From Pseudomonas sp. MYb60 (GTDB lineage Bacteria > Pseudomonadota > Gammaproteobacteria > Pseudomonadales > Pseudomonadaceae), in assembly GCF_002979555.1 (NCBI RefSeq), contig NZ_PCOZ01000003.1, forward strand, positions 310,001-374,000: DNA of 64,000 nt, written 5' to 3'. The notes beneath the pieces were generated by a model, which did no database searches, was not told the origin of the DNA, and saw nothing but the letters and a program-made list of their open reading frames with translations. Position numbers and translations under genes: made by a program. This document shows positions 47,622 through 56,814 of this stretch, piece after piece; the first letter of the stretch is position 1; every line of letters starts with the position of its first letter.

Positions 47622-48387
47622 AGAACTGGCTCGGCGTCTTGCCAAACTGTTTCTTGAACATGGTGGTAAAGGCGCTGGGGCTTTCATAGCCCAGTTCCAG
47701 GGCCACATCGATGATCTTCTCCCCCACCGCAATGCGCTCCAGCGCCAGCAACAAGCGAGCCTGTTGGCGCCATTGGCCGAAGGTCATACCGGTTTCCTTG
47801 CGGAACAGGCGCTGGATGGTTTTCTGGTCCAGGCCCAGGCGCTCGCTCCAGTCGGCCACGGTGGAGGCGTCGCCCGGGTCGTCCTGCAGCGCCTGGCAGA
47901 TACGGTGGATGCGCGCGTCGGCGGGTTGCGGCAGCGACAATGGCAGTGCCGGCAACATCGCCAGTTCGTCGAGGATCAGGTGCATGATCCGCGCGTCCCG
48001 CGAGTCCTCGGCATAGGGCGGCTTGAGGCTGACCGAGGCCTTGATCAGCTCACTGAGCAACGGCGAAATGCTCACCGCCTTGGTTTCCGTGGGCAAATTC
48101 GCAAAGGCATCGGTGCGCACGAACACGCTGCGCATTTTCAATGCCCCCACGCATCGCAGGGAGTGCACCTGCCCACTGGGCATCCAGAACCCACGGTTGG
48201 GCGGCACCGTCCACTGGTTGTGCGCGCTGTGCACCACCATCACGCCTTCGGTGGCGTAAAGTAGCTGGTGTTTTTCGTGACTGTGCTCGGGGATCACCCA
48301 ATGTTCGGGGTAGTCGGTGGCCGAACTGATGACGGCCCAGTCGCCCTGATCGATCTCTTGCAGAAATTCATCCAGTGATTTGATCAT
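47614..48387 (-). CDS. AraC-family transcriptional regulator
   Basis: 257 residues. An N-terminal cupin-like sensor (PEHWVIPEHSHEKHQLLYATEG, with VPPNRGFWMPSGQVHSLRC) is followed by two C-terminal helix-turn-helix units (about 165-255) with ATVADWSERLGLDQKTIQRL and FRKETGMTFGQWRQQARLL, ending with the typical GYESPSAFTTMFKKQFGKTP. ATG 48387 follows AGGGCGAA. It is divergent from the Fsr-type efflux gene (145-base gap), which it probably controls. Confidence 0.92.
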   Translation of the reverse strand: MIKSLDEFLQEIDQGDWAVISSATDYPEHWVIPEHSHEKHQLLYATEGVMVVHSAHNQWTVPPNRGFWMPSGQVHSLRCVGALKMRSVFVRTDAFANLPTETKAVSISPLLSELIKASVSLKPPYAEDSRDARIMHLILDELAMLPALPLSLPQPADARIHRICQALQDDPGDASTVADWSERLGLDQKTIQRLFRKETGMTFGQWRQQARLLLALERIAVGEKIIDVALELGYESPSAFTTMFKKQFGKTPSQFFR

Positions 48388-48532
48388 TTCGCCCTTTTTG
48401 CGCGAGTTGCCTCCCGAATTTCGCGAGACAGGCATTTATGACGAATCTAGCATAACCACCGAATCATTTTGTAACGGTCAGTGAGCACACGTACTCGCCG
48501 CCCCTGTTTGACGCCTTGAATGGAATGCCTGC

Positions 48533-49744
48533 ATGTCGACCCTCACCGCGACACCCACCGCTGCAACCAGTCCCCCTCAGGCCAGCCCCCTGGTCATGCG
48601 TATCCTGGGTGCCTGCGCCCTCGCGCATTTGATCAACGACCTGATCCAGGCCGTGCTGCCGTCGATCTACCCGATGCTCAAGGCCAACTACGGCCTGAGC
48701 TTCGCTCAAGTCGGCCTGATCACCCTGACCTTCCAATTGACCGCGTCCCTGCTGCAACCGTGGATCGGCTACTACACTGACCGCCATCCCAAGCCGTGGC
48801 TGTTGCCGGCGGGCATGGTCTGCACCCTCGTCGGCATCCTGATGCTGGCGTTTGTCGGCAACTTCCCGGCGATCCTGCTCGCCGCCGGCCTGGTGGGCGT
48901 GGGTTCCTCGACCTTCCACCCGGAAACCTCGCGCGTCGCACGGCTGGCCTCCGGCGGGCGTTATGGCCTGGCGCAATCGACCTTCCAGGTGGGTGGCAAC
49001 ACCGGCAGTGCCCTGGGCCCGTTGCTCGCGGCGGCCATCATCATTCCTTACGGCCAGGGCCATATCGCCTGGTTCGGCCTGTTTGCGGTGTTCGCGATCC
49101 TGGTGCTGTACGGCTTGAGCCGCTGGTACCGCAACCACCTCAACCTGTTCAAGCTCAAGCAGGGTGGCAAGGCGACCCACGGCTTGTCCAAAGGCCGCGT
49201 GACCTTTGCCCTGGTGGTGCTGGCCGTGCTGGTGTTTTCCAAGTACTTCTACATGTCCAGCCTCACCAGCTACTACACCTTCTTCCTGATCGAGAAGTTC
49301 GGCCTGTCGGTGGCCAATTCCCAGCTCTACCTGTTCCTGTTCCTCGGTGCAGTGGCGGCGGGCACCTTCTTTGGTGGGCCGATCGGCGACCGCATCGGCC
49401 GCAAGAAAGTCATCTGGTTCTCGATCCTCGGCGCCGCGCCGTTCACCTTGGCGTTGCCCTACGTGGACCTGTTCTGGACCGCCGTGCTCAGCGTGGTGAT
49501 CGGGTTCATCCTGGCGTCGGCCTTCTCGGCCATCGTGGTCTTCGCCCAGGAACTGGTCCCGGGCAACGTGGGCATGATCGCCGGGATCTTCTTCGGCCTG
49601 ATGTTCGGTTTCAGCGGAATCGGCGCGGCACTGCTGGGCTTGCTCGCCGATAACCACGGCATCGAGTACGTCTACAAACTGTGCTCGTTCCTGCCGTTGG
49701 TGGGGATTCTGACGATATTGCTGCCTTCAACCAAAGGCGTTTGA
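48533..49744 (+). CDS. MFS efflux transporter, fosmidomycin-resistance (Fsr) type
   Basis: 403 residues, twelve hydrophobic helices. The Fsr-family opening ALAHLINDLIQAVLPSIYPM and the loop YYTDRHPKPW are present, followed by GVGSSTFHPETSRVARLASG. Fsr proteins export fosmidomycin and related compounds by proton antiport; actual substrates here are unknown. The divergent AraC gene is the likely local regulator. Confidence 0.9.
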   Translation: MSTLTATPTAATSPPQASPLVMRILGACALAHLINDLIQAVLPSIYPMLKANYGLSFAQVGLITLTFQLTASLLQPWIGYYTDRHPKPWLLPAGMVCTLVGILMLAFVGNFPAILLAAGLVGVGSSTFHPETSRVARLASGGRYGLAQSTFQVGGNTGSALGPLLAAAIIIPYGQGHIAWFGLFAVFAILVLYGLSRWYRNHLNLFKLKQGGKATHGLSKGRVTFALVVLAVLVFSKYFYMSSLTSYYTFFLIEKFGLSVANSQLYLFLFLGAVAAGTFFGGPIGDRIGRKKVIWFSILGAAPFTLALPYVDLFWTAVLSVVIGFILASAFSAIVVFAQELVPGNVGMIAGIFFGLMFGFSGIGAALLGLLADNHGIEYVYKLCSFLPLVGILTILLPSTKGV

Positions 49745-49861
49745 GGCCAGGCTGCCGCAGACAGGGACGTCTGCCCAGCGTGTGCAACACCAATCCGTGC
49801 TTAAATCCTGTCTGGCAGCTTCGCGAGCGTTTCGCTGGCGTCCTCTCCAAGGATTTATCGC

Positions 49862-50992
49862 ATGCGCCTGGCTGACTTCATTGTGCACAACCTCGAGCCC
49901 ATCCTTCAGGCGTGGGAGGATTTCGCCCGCACCATCCAGACCCCTGGGGCCGACCTCGATCGCGCTGGCCTGCGCGATCACGCGGAGCAGATGTTGCACG
50001 CCATTGTGCTGGACCTGCGTACCGCCCAGACCACGCAGGAGCAGATCGACAAGGCCCAGGGCCTGGCGCCGCAGCATGACGATGAGACCCCGGCCGAAAC
50101 CCACGCGGTCACGCGCCTGATGGCCGGGTTTTCCATCGACCAGATGGTCTCGGAATACCGCGCGTTGCGGGCCAGCGTGCTCAGCCAGTGGCTCGATCAA
50201 ATCAAGCACGGCACGCCGCTGGACGTCGATGACATGAATCGCTTTCACGAGGCCATCGACCAGGCGCTGGCGGAGTCGATCGCCAGCTATTCGCGCGCCG
50301 TGGAAGCCTCGCGCAACGTCTTCCTGGGCATTCTCGGTCACGACCTGCGCACGCCGCTGGGGGCGATTCTATTGGGCGCGGACATGCTCCGACGCTCCGG
50401 CACGGTGGGTGAGCGTGACACCCGCGTCGCCACGCAGATCTACACCAGTGTGCAGCGCGCCAGCCAGATCGTCGGCGACTTGCTGGATCTGACGCGCTGT
50501 CAGATGGGCCCCGGCATTCCGGTCAAACGTGTACAGGTCGACCTGGCGCCGATCTGCGAGCGCATTGTCGAAGAAATCCGCGCATTTCATCCTCACGCAC
50601 AGATCCATTTCGACACCGGGTGCCAGGCCGTCGGACTGTTTGATGGACCGCGCATGGAGCAGGTGTTTTCCAACCTCCTCAGCAATGCAGTGCAACACGG
50701 CAACCCCGGCACACCGATTCGCATCGAACTGGCCGCCACCGCCGAGGCACTGGTATTCACCGTGCACAACCACGGCGACCCGATCCCTGCGGATGTGCTG
50801 CCGTTCATCTTCAACCCCATGGGGCGGTTTTCCCAGCGGGCTGCGGTTGAACACGGGCCCACGGCGGGCCTGGGCCTGGGCTTGTTCATTGCGTCGGAAA
50901 TCGTCGCGGCCCATCAGGGTTCGATCGAGGTGGAGTCGAGCGCGCAGGCCGGTACGGTATTCCGGGTAGGCGTCCCGCTGGCCATCGCTTGA
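49862..50992 (+). CDS. sensor histidine kinase with RsbRD-like N-terminus
   Basis: 376 residues, no membrane segment. The N-terminal ~150 residues are helical and resemble RsbR-type (RsbRD) sensor domains. A HisKA follows with the phospho-acceptor His in FLGILGHDLRTPLGAI (about 160), then HATPase_c with N-box FSNLLSNAVQHG and G-box GLGLGLFIASEI. No response regulator gene is adjacent, so it is an orphan kinase and the signal is unknown. AAGGA lies about 9 bases before the ATG at 49862. Confidence 0.88.
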   Translation: MRLADFIVHNLEPILQAWEDFARTIQTPGADLDRAGLRDHAEQMLHAIVLDLRTAQTTQEQIDKAQGLAPQHDDETPAETHAVTRLMAGFSIDQMVSEYRALRASVLSQWLDQIKHGTPLDVDDMNRFHEAIDQALAESIASYSRAVEASRNVFLGILGHDLRTPLGAILLGADMLRRSGTVGERDTRVATQIYTSVQRASQIVGDLLDLTRCQMGPGIPVKRVQVDLAPICERIVEEIRAFHPHAQIHFDTGCQAVGLFDGPRMEQVFSNLLSNAVQHGNPGTPIRIELAATAEALVFTVHNHGDPIPADVLPFIFNPMGRFSQRAAVEHGPTAGLGLGLFIASEIVAAHQGSIEVESSAQAGTVFRVGVPLAIA

Positions 50993-51024
50993 GGCCATAG
51001 ATAGCCGTTCGCCAGTAAGGCTCC

Positions 51025-51060
51025 GAAAACCGCTCGCGAACGCTTACAATCGCGGTTTTC
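51025..51060. terminator. inverted repeat between kinase and GGDEF genes
   Basis: GAAAACCGC and GCGGTTTTC form a 9-bp stem with an 18-base loop, about 30 bases after the kinase stop. It could end the kinase transcript, though the loop is long and the next gene starts 20 bases later. Confidence 0.35.
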
Positions 51061-51079
51061 AACGCACACTTGGCAGCAC

Positions 51080-52273
51080 ATGACGCTCGACCCTCCTACG
51101 ATTCTGGCCCTCACCGTGGCCCTGGCCGCTGCTGCGGCCCTCTACCTTGCTGTTGACTGGCGCAGCGTGCGTGAACCCTCGCTGCTGTTCTGGAGCGCGG
51201 GTTTCGCCACCATCACCGTCGGCTCGACCCTGGCGCTGCTACGTATCAACGGGTTTCTGGTGATCGGCATCTGGTTCGCCAACGGCCTGCTAGTGACCGC
51301 ACACTTTCTGTTTCTGCTGGGCGTGGCACGCTTCACCCACGTGCGTGTATCGAGGCTCTGGTACCTGATGGTGGGGGTCTGGTTCGGCATGCTGATGCTG
51401 CCGGTGGATCAATCCTGGTCCAAAGTCATGATCAGCGTGCAGTCGCTGCTGGTCGCCCTGCCGACCCTGCGCGCAAGCTTTTTGCTGCGGCCCCATGGTA
51501 AATCGTTGAGCATCGGCGCCGTGCAGCTGCGTTACGTACTGCTGTGCCACGGCGCGTTCTACGTGGCCAAGGCGCTGTCGGTGCTGATCCCCGGCACCTT
51601 GATCGACCTGGCCTCGTTCAAGGGCGAAATCATCCAGATTTCCCTGGTGGAAGGCGCGATGGCGATCATGCTCATCGCCCTGTCCATGACCGGTTCCGAA
51701 CGCTACCGCCGCGAACAGCAGATCGCCCGCCTCGCCGCCCGCGACCCGCTCACCGCCCTCTACAACCGCCGCGCCCTCGACCTGCGCGCGCCGCGTCTTT
51801 TGGGCAAGGTGTCAGCGCAACAACCGGGCGCCCTGTTGCTGATCGACATCGACAACTTCAAGCTGGTCAACGACCTCTACGGCCACAGCGCCGGCGACCG
51901 CCTGCTCATTGCCCTGAGCGAGATGATCCGCAGCGCCGTGCCCCGAGACTCACTGGTGGCCCGCCTGGGCGGTGACGAGTTCGTGATTCTGTTCAACCGC
52001 GCTACCACCGAGCAGATCGTCGAACTGGGCAGCATCCTGCGCGACCAATTCTTCCAGCTCGCCTCACAAACCTTTGCCACCCCGGCACCCGTGACCCTGA
52101 GCATCGGCGCCCACCTGTTCGACCAACCGCCAGCCAGCCTGACGGACTTGATCGAACAGGGGGATACCACGCTGTACGAATCCAAGCGCGGTGGGCGCGA
52201 TAGCATCCGATTGGTGGACAGGACCGGGGCGGTATCGCCGGTGGCAGCCCCCCTGTTTTCGCAGCCTCGCTGA
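51080..52273 (+). CDS. membrane diguanylate cyclase (GGDEF)
   Basis: 397 residues. Six or seven hydrophobic helices occupy residues 1-205, followed by a cytoplasmic GGDEF domain (about 225-385) with DPLTALYNRRAL, LIDIDNFKLVNDLYGH and an intact GGDEF at 297-301. The I-site position holds PRDS instead of RxxD, so product inhibition at that site is unlikely, unlike the larger GGDEF-EAL protein in this window. No conserved sensory fold is recognised for the membrane part. Confidence 0.88.
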   Translation: MTLDPPTILALTVALAAAAALYLAVDWRSVREPSLLFWSAGFATITVGSTLALLRINGFLVIGIWFANGLLVTAHFLFLLGVARFTHVRVSRLWYLMVGVWFGMLMLPVDQSWSKVMISVQSLLVALPTLRASFLLRPHGKSLSIGAVQLRYVLLCHGAFYVAKALSVLIPGTLIDLASFKGEIIQISLVEGAMAIMLIALSMTGSERYRREQQIARLAARDPLTALYNRRALDLRAPRLLGKVSAQQPGALLLIDIDNFKLVNDLYGHSAGDRLLIALSEMIRSAVPRDSLVARLGGDEFVILFNRATTEQIVELGSILRDQFFQLASQTFATPAPVTLSIGAHLFDQPPASLTDLIEQGDTTLYESKRGGRDSIRLVDRTGAVSPVAAPLFSQPR

Positions 52274-52444
52274 AGCTTGCACCGAGGCCAAACAGGCAGA
52301 TCACCCCAATGCCATAGGCCAGCGTGCGCCAAGGTTGCCTCCCCATCAGATGCGCCGCGGTTTGGGGAAATCAGCAAATCCCCCCTGGGTCACTGCGCTG
52401 TCAGTCTGCAGTGCCACACACAACTGGCATGCACGGCCATGAGG

Positions 52445-52750
52445 TCATTCATCCCTCGACTGCCTCACCACGATGTAGAGCAACGGCCCCACCGACACGA
52501 ACACCGCCGTGAGCAGCCAGTAAGGCACCACCGAGGCCAGCGACCGCCCTCGTCGCCGGGTATCGCGGTACATCCACACACAGGCCAGCAGTGCCATCAG
52601 GTACAGGTCTATGACCACTTGCGCCGTGTCCGGGCGCGAGATCAATGCCAGCCCGAATGCCCACAGCGATTGCTCCGCCGTCAGCATCGTGAACAGGGTG
52701 TACAGCGAGAATCCCAGCAATGCGGCCAGGGCGAGAGAGGGTCTTGGCAT
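52445..52750 (-). CDS. small membrane protein, DUF2834-like
   Basis: 101 residues with three hydrophobic helices (about 4-24, 45-60 and 75-95) and a positively charged loop DTRRRGRS between the last two, giving a clear inside orientation. GGAAGAG precedes the ATG. It is divergent from the XRE-family regulator across an 82-base gap that holds a perfect palindrome. Function unknown. Confidence 0.72.
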   Translation of the reverse strand: MPRPSLALAALLGFSLYTLFTMLTAEQSLWAFGLALISRPDTAQVVIDLYLMALLACVWMYRDTRRRGRSLASVVPYWLLTAVFVSVGPLLYIVVRQSRDE

Positions 52751-52806
52751 GGTCTCTTCCTCAAGTGATGAGGCGCCACGTTAGTGATAAGGTTCAGCCC
52801 CCTGCA

Positions 52807-52823
52807 ATGACCTCGGAGGTCAT
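52807..52823. promoter_or_regulatory. perfect 8-1-8 palindrome before the XRE regulator
   Basis: ATGACCTC-G-GAGGTCAT, 9 bases before the regulator start codon and in the gap to the divergent membrane-protein gene. The position suggests an autoregulatory operator. Confidence 0.55.
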
Positions 52824-52832
52824 GGTCACGTC

Positions 52833-53621
52833 ATGGACAACCCTTCCAGCGCCGGCGCACTGCTGCGCCAACTGCGCCGCCAATCCAACTTGAGCCAGCT
52901 CGACCTGGCGCTGATGACCGGCGTATCCCAGCGCCATCTCAGTTGCCTCGAGACCGGCCGCGCCAAACCCAGCCCAGGCACCCTGCACAACTTGCTGACG
53001 GCACTGGATGCGCCGCTGGAGCAGTGCAACAGCATCTTCCTCGCCGCCGGCTTTGCCCCGCGCTACGCCGCCACCCCGCTTGCGGCGCCGGCCATGTCCG
53101 CGATTCGCGAAGCAGTCAGCCATGTACTGCACGCCAACAACCCTGCCCCGGCGATACTGCTGGGGAGCGAGTGGGACGTGCTGGCGGCCAACGCCAGCAC
53201 CGGCGTGCTGTTTGAACTGGTGGGCATCACACCGGATGCGGCCAGCGGCCAGAACCTGCTCACGACCCTGCTGCAACCCGGCGGGCTCGGCGACCACCTG
53301 ATCAACGCCGAGGAAATCCGCACCCTGGCGTGGCAACGGGCAACCCGCGAAGCACTGGACAATCCGGCCCTCGCCGCCTTGCTGGCACGCCTGCCGGCGC
53401 CGGCCAGCCGTGAACTGCCCGGGCAAATGCCGCCGCTGGTCCTGACCCGCGTCCGCTCGAGCCAGGGGCACTTGAGTTTCCTGTCCACGTTCACCACATT
53501 CGGCATGCCCCAGGACATCACCCTCACGTCCCTGCGCATCGAGCATCTGATTCCCGCCGACGCTCACACCTGGCAGGTCATGCGCACTGCCTACGGGGAA
53601 TATTCGGCGCTGGTTTTGTGA
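52833..53621 (+). CDS. XRE-family regulator with MmyB-like ligand domain
   Basis: 262 residues. The N-terminal helix-turn-helix (about 8-65) has LSQLDLALMTGVSQRHLSCL followed by ETGRAKPSPGTLHNLL. The rest (about 95-262) has the MmyB-like PAS-type ligand-binding pattern, with PAILLGSEWDVLAANAS and a closing GHLSFLSTFTTFGMPQDITL. Such proteins are thought to bind a fatty acid or similar ligand. It lies 53 bases upstream of the amidase gene in the same direction. A GGAGGT at 52815-52820 serves as a somewhat distant ribosome site. Confidence 0.88.
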   Translation: MDNPSSAGALLRQLRRQSNLSQLDLALMTGVSQRHLSCLETGRAKPSPGTLHNLLTALDAPLEQCNSIFLAAGFAPRYAATPLAAPAMSAIREAVSHVLHANNPAPAILLGSEWDVLAANASTGVLFELVGITPDAASGQNLLTTLLQPGGLGDHLINAEEIRTLAWQRATREALDNPALAALLARLPAPASRELPGQMPPLVLTRVRSSQGHLSFLSTFTTFGMPQDITLTSLRIEHLIPADAHTWQVMRTAYGEYSALVL

Positions 53622-53674
53622 AATATCTGTCCGTAGACTGCCGCCATACCTCCACCTGAAGGCGGCGAACACAC

Positions 53675-55375
53675 GTGATGCAAGTAACTGAAGTCTCCAT
53701 TGCCCAACTGCGCGCTGCGCTGGAATCCGGCCAGACCACGGCCGTTGAACTGGTTGAAGCCTACCTGGCGCGGATAGCGGCCTACGATGGCCCGCAGACC
53801 GCCACGGCCTTGAATGCCGTCGTGGTCCCCAACCCCGACGCCCTGAATGAGGCCCGGGCGTCCGATGCGCGCCGGGCCAAGGGCGAAACCCTGGGGCCCT
53901 TGGATGGTATCCCCTACACCGCCAAGGACAGCTACCTGGTCAAGGGCCTGACCGCCGCATCCGGCAGCCCCGCGTTTGCCAACCTCGTCGCCCAGCGTGA
54001 CGCCTTCACCATCGAACGCCTGCGCGCCGGCGGCGCCATCTGTCTGGGCAAGACCAATATGCCGCCGATGGCCAATGGTGGCATGCAGCGCGGCGTGTAT
54101 GGCCGCGCGGAAAGCCCGTATAACGCCGACTACCTGACCGCGCCTTTCGCCTCGGGCTCCTCCAACGGCGCGGGTACCGCGACGGCGGCGAGCTTTGCCG
54201 CCTTCGGCCTGGCCGAGGAAACCTGGTCCAGCGGGCGTGGCCCGGCGTCCAACAACGGCTTGTGCGCCTACACGCCATCCCGTGGGGTGATTTCGGTACG
54301 CGGCAACTGGCCGCTCACGCCGACCATGGACGTGGTGGTGCCCTATGCGCGCACCATGGCCGACCTGCTGGAAGTGCTCGACGTCGTCGTTGCCGAAGAC
54401 CCGGACACCCGTGGCGACCTGTGGCGCCTGCAGCCCTGGGTGCCGATCCCCAGCGTGAACGCCGTGCGACCTGCGTCCTACGCCGAACTGGCGGTAGCGT
54501 CCGAATCCCTCGCGGGCAAGCGCTTCGGTGTGCCGCGCATGTACATCAACGCCGACCCCGAAGCCGGTACCAGCGAGAAACCCGGGATTGGCGGGCCGAC
54601 CGGGCAACAGATCAACACCCGCGCCAGTGTCATCGACCTGTGGAGCGCCGCGCGCCAGGCGCTGGAGGCGGCGGGGGCTGAAGTGATCGAAGTGGATTTC
54701 CCACTGGTGTCCAACTGCGAAGGCGACCGCCCCGGCGCACCGACCGTGTTTACCCGGGGGCTGGTGAGCAAGGAATTCCTCCACGACGAGTTGTGGGAAT
54801 TGTCAGCCTGGGCTTTCGACGATTTCCTGCGCGCCAACAATGACCCGGCGCTCAACCGCCTGGCGGACGTGGACGGGCCGAAGATCTTCCCCCACGACCC
54901 CGGTACCCTGCCCAACCGCGAAGACGACCTCGCCGCCGGCATGGACGAATACGTGCGCATGGCCGAACGCGGTATCACCCCGTGGGACAAGATCAGCACC
55001 CTGCCCGATGGCCTGCGCGGCCTGGAGCAAACCCGGCGCCTGGACCTCGAAGACTGGATGGACACCCTGGGGCTCGACGCGGTCCTGTTCCCGACCGTGG
55101 CCGACGTAGGCCCGGCGGATGCAGACGTGAACGAGGCCTCGGCGGATATTGCCTGGAGCAACGGTGTGTGGGTCGCCAACGGCAACCTCGCCATCCGTCA
55201 TCTGGGCGTGCCAACTGTCACCGTGCCGATGGGCGTGATGGCCGATATCGGCATGCCCGTGGGGCTGACGTTTGCGGGCCGAGCCTATGATGATTCGGCG
55301 TTGCTGCGGTTTGCCGCTGCGTATGAAGCCACCGGCAGCAAACGCCAGGTACCGCCGCGCACCCCGCCGCTCTGA
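53675..55375 (+). CDS. amidase-signature family hydrolase
   Basis: 566 residues of the amidase signature family (Ser-cisSer-Lys triad). The Lys is K84 in GIPYTAKDSY, the cis-Ser is S163 in SGSSNG, and the nucleophile is S186 in ETWSSGRGPA. The last motif differs from the usual G-T-D-T-G-G-S-I-R, but the Ser, Arg and PA positions align. The family hydrolyses amides or ureas; the substrate is unknown. No signal peptide. It follows the XRE regulator and may be its target. Confidence 0.88.
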   Translation: MMQVTEVSIAQLRAALESGQTTAVELVEAYLARIAAYDGPQTATALNAVVVPNPDALNEARASDARRAKGETLGPLDGIPYTAKDSYLVKGLTAASGSPAFANLVAQRDAFTIERLRAGGAICLGKTNMPPMANGGMQRGVYGRAESPYNADYLTAPFASGSSNGAGTATAASFAAFGLAEETWSSGRGPASNNGLCAYTPSRGVISVRGNWPLTPTMDVVVPYARTMADLLEVLDVVVAEDPDTRGDLWRLQPWVPIPSVNAVRPASYAELAVASESLAGKRFGVPRMYINADPEAGTSEKPGIGGPTGQQINTRASVIDLWSAARQALEAAGAEVIEVDFPLVSNCEGDRPGAPTVFTRGLVSKEFLHDELWELSAWAFDDFLRANNDPALNRLADVDGPKIFPHDPGTLPNREDDLAAGMDEYVRMAERGITPWDKISTLPDGLRGLEQTRRLDLEDWMDTLGLDAVLFPTVADVGPADADVNEASADIAWSNGVWVANGNLAIRHLGVPTVTVPMGVMADIGMPVGLTFAGRAYDDSALLRFAAAYEATGSKRQVPPRTPPL

Positions 55376-55495
55376 GCACAACGTGGGAAGAGGCTGCATG
55401 TGTGACTGACTGATGTCGGGGCATGCAGCCCTCTGCCGCACGCCCCGTCACGACGCACGCCGGTCCATCGACGCCCCTCGTGATTCATGCGCCGA

Positions 55496-56593
55496 TTACA
55501 TGCCCAAGTCGGCGCCACGGGTGTTGACGAACAGCGCATAGATCGAATGGCTGCCGGCCATGAACAGGCGGTTGCCCTCACGCCCACCGAAACACAGGTT
55601 GGGGCAGCGTTCCGGCAGGGATATATGCCCGATCGCCTTGCCTTTCGGGTTGAACACGCGCACACCGTCTAGCGCTTCCAGGTCTGCCTTGGGGTCACCG
55701 TTGCCGCCCCAGCCACACCAGAGGTTGCCGCTTTCGTCGCACTTGATGCCGTCCAGCGCCGCGTATTCCAAGCCTTCGATGTGCTTGCGGCGAGCGCCGA
55801 GCGTGCCGTCGTCGTTGACGTCGATGGCCCAGACCAAGCGGTTGGGCTTGGCGCGGCCTTCCACCACGTAGAGCAGTTTTTCATCCGGAGAAAAACACAG
55901 GCCGTTGGGGCCATTGAGGTCGGCGATCACCCGCGTGACCTTGCCGGTCTCGCCGTCGATGCGGTAGACACCATGGGGTTGCGTCGGCGTGATCTTGTGC
56001 CCTTCGTAATTGTTGCCGGTCTGGAACGGCGGGTCGGTAAACCACACCGAGCCATCTCGTTTGCACACGATATCGTTGGGCGAGTTGAAGGGTTTGCCTT
56101 CAAAGCTGTCGGCCAGCACGGTGATACGCCCATTGTGCTCGGTACGGGTGATGCGCCGGCCTTCCTGACTGGTCGTCGACCCTTCACACACCAGTAATCG
56201 GCCCTGCCGGTCACGGCACATGCCGTTGGAGAAGTTGGCGTTTTCCCTATAGACCGACAGGCTGTCGGTCACCTCGTCCCAGCGCACGATGCGGTTGTTG
56301 GGGATATCGCTGAGCAGCAGGTAGCGGCCATCGCCAATCCACACCGGCCCCTCGGCCCATCGCAAACCGGTCGCCAGCCGTTCGACGCTGGCGTTGAACA
56401 GGCGCAATTCCAGGAAACTGTCATCCAGCACTTTGACCAGAGGGTCTGGATAGCGCTGGCTCAGCGGCTCAGCCGCGTCAGCCAGGCTCGGCAGATTGCC
56501 CAGCACGGCCACGGACGCGGAAACCGCCAGGGAACGCTTGAGAAAGACCCGTCGACTGTGGTCATTCCGGTCGGGCGAAGGGGAAGCATCCAT
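55496..56593 (-). CDS. SMP-30/gluconolactonase family protein, Tat-exported
   Basis: 365 residues. The N-terminus carries a twin-arginine signal (SRRVFLKRS, followed by a hydrophobic stretch to SLADA), so it is exported folded to the periplasm. The rest is a six-bladed propeller of the gluconolactonase/SMP-30 type: ATGLRWAEGPVWIGDGRYLL, FSNGMCRDRQGRLLVCEG, FNSPNDIVCKRDGSVWFTDP and GPNGLCFSPDEKLLYV. These carry the Glu/Asn/Asp metal ligands. ATG 56593 follows CGGAG. It likely hydrolyses a sugar lactone. It is divergent from the NTF2-like gene, with GntR-like operator candidates in the gap. Confidence 0.9.
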   Translation of the reverse strand: MDASPSPDRNDHSRRVFLKRSLAVSASVAVLGNLPSLADAAEPLSQRYPDPLVKVLDDSFLELRLFNASVERLATGLRWAEGPVWIGDGRYLLLSDIPNNRIVRWDEVTDSLSVYRENANFSNGMCRDRQGRLLVCEGSTTSQEGRRITRTEHNGRITVLADSFEGKPFNSPNDIVCKRDGSVWFTDPPFQTGNNYEGHKITPTQPHGVYRIDGETGKVTRVIADLNGPNGLCFSPDEKLLYVVEGRAKPNRLVWAIDVNDDGTLGARRKHIEGLEYAALDGIKCDESGNLWCGWGGNGDPKADLEALDGVRVFNPKGKAIGHISLPERCPNLCFGGREGNRLFMAGSHSIYALFVNTRGADLGM

Positions 56594-56651
56594 CGTGTAT
56601 CTCCGTGATTTTATTGTTAGACGGGGGCGTAGTTTTAACAATTGATAGGAC

Positions 56652-56661
56652 GTCGTACAAC
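56652..56661. promoter_or_regulatory. candidate GntR-type operator half-pair 1
   Basis: GTCGTACAAC has the near-palindromic core GT-x-GTAC-x-AC. It lies 59 bases upstream of the SMP-30 start codon. A 9/10 match on the other strand lies at 56750-56759. Confidence 0.4.
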
Positions 56662-56749
56662 AAGAATTGAAACCTAAGATCCTTTTACACACCGGAAAAA
56701 CGCAGGCCATTCAAAATTCTCTTTCCAAACGCCGCCTAGATATTGCAAT

Positions 56750-56759
56750 GTTATACGAC
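56750..56759. promoter_or_regulatory. candidate GntR-type operator half-pair 2
   Basis: GTTATACGAC, whose complement GTCGTATAAC differs by one base from the site at 56652-56661. It lies 55 bases before the NTF2-like gene. Confidence 0.4.
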
Positions 56760-56814
56760 GACATAATCAGTAACGTTCTGTCGGCTCCTCCCCCACAACA
56801 ATAAGGAAACACCC

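Noticed and set aside
52274..52444. Minus-strand frame with a membrane-helix-like stretch (RTLAYGIGVICLFGLGASF) after the GGDEF gene
   Set aside because: Only one helix is readable and the frame runs into the GGDEF coding end. It may be the tail of a lost transporter, but there is too little to name a gene.
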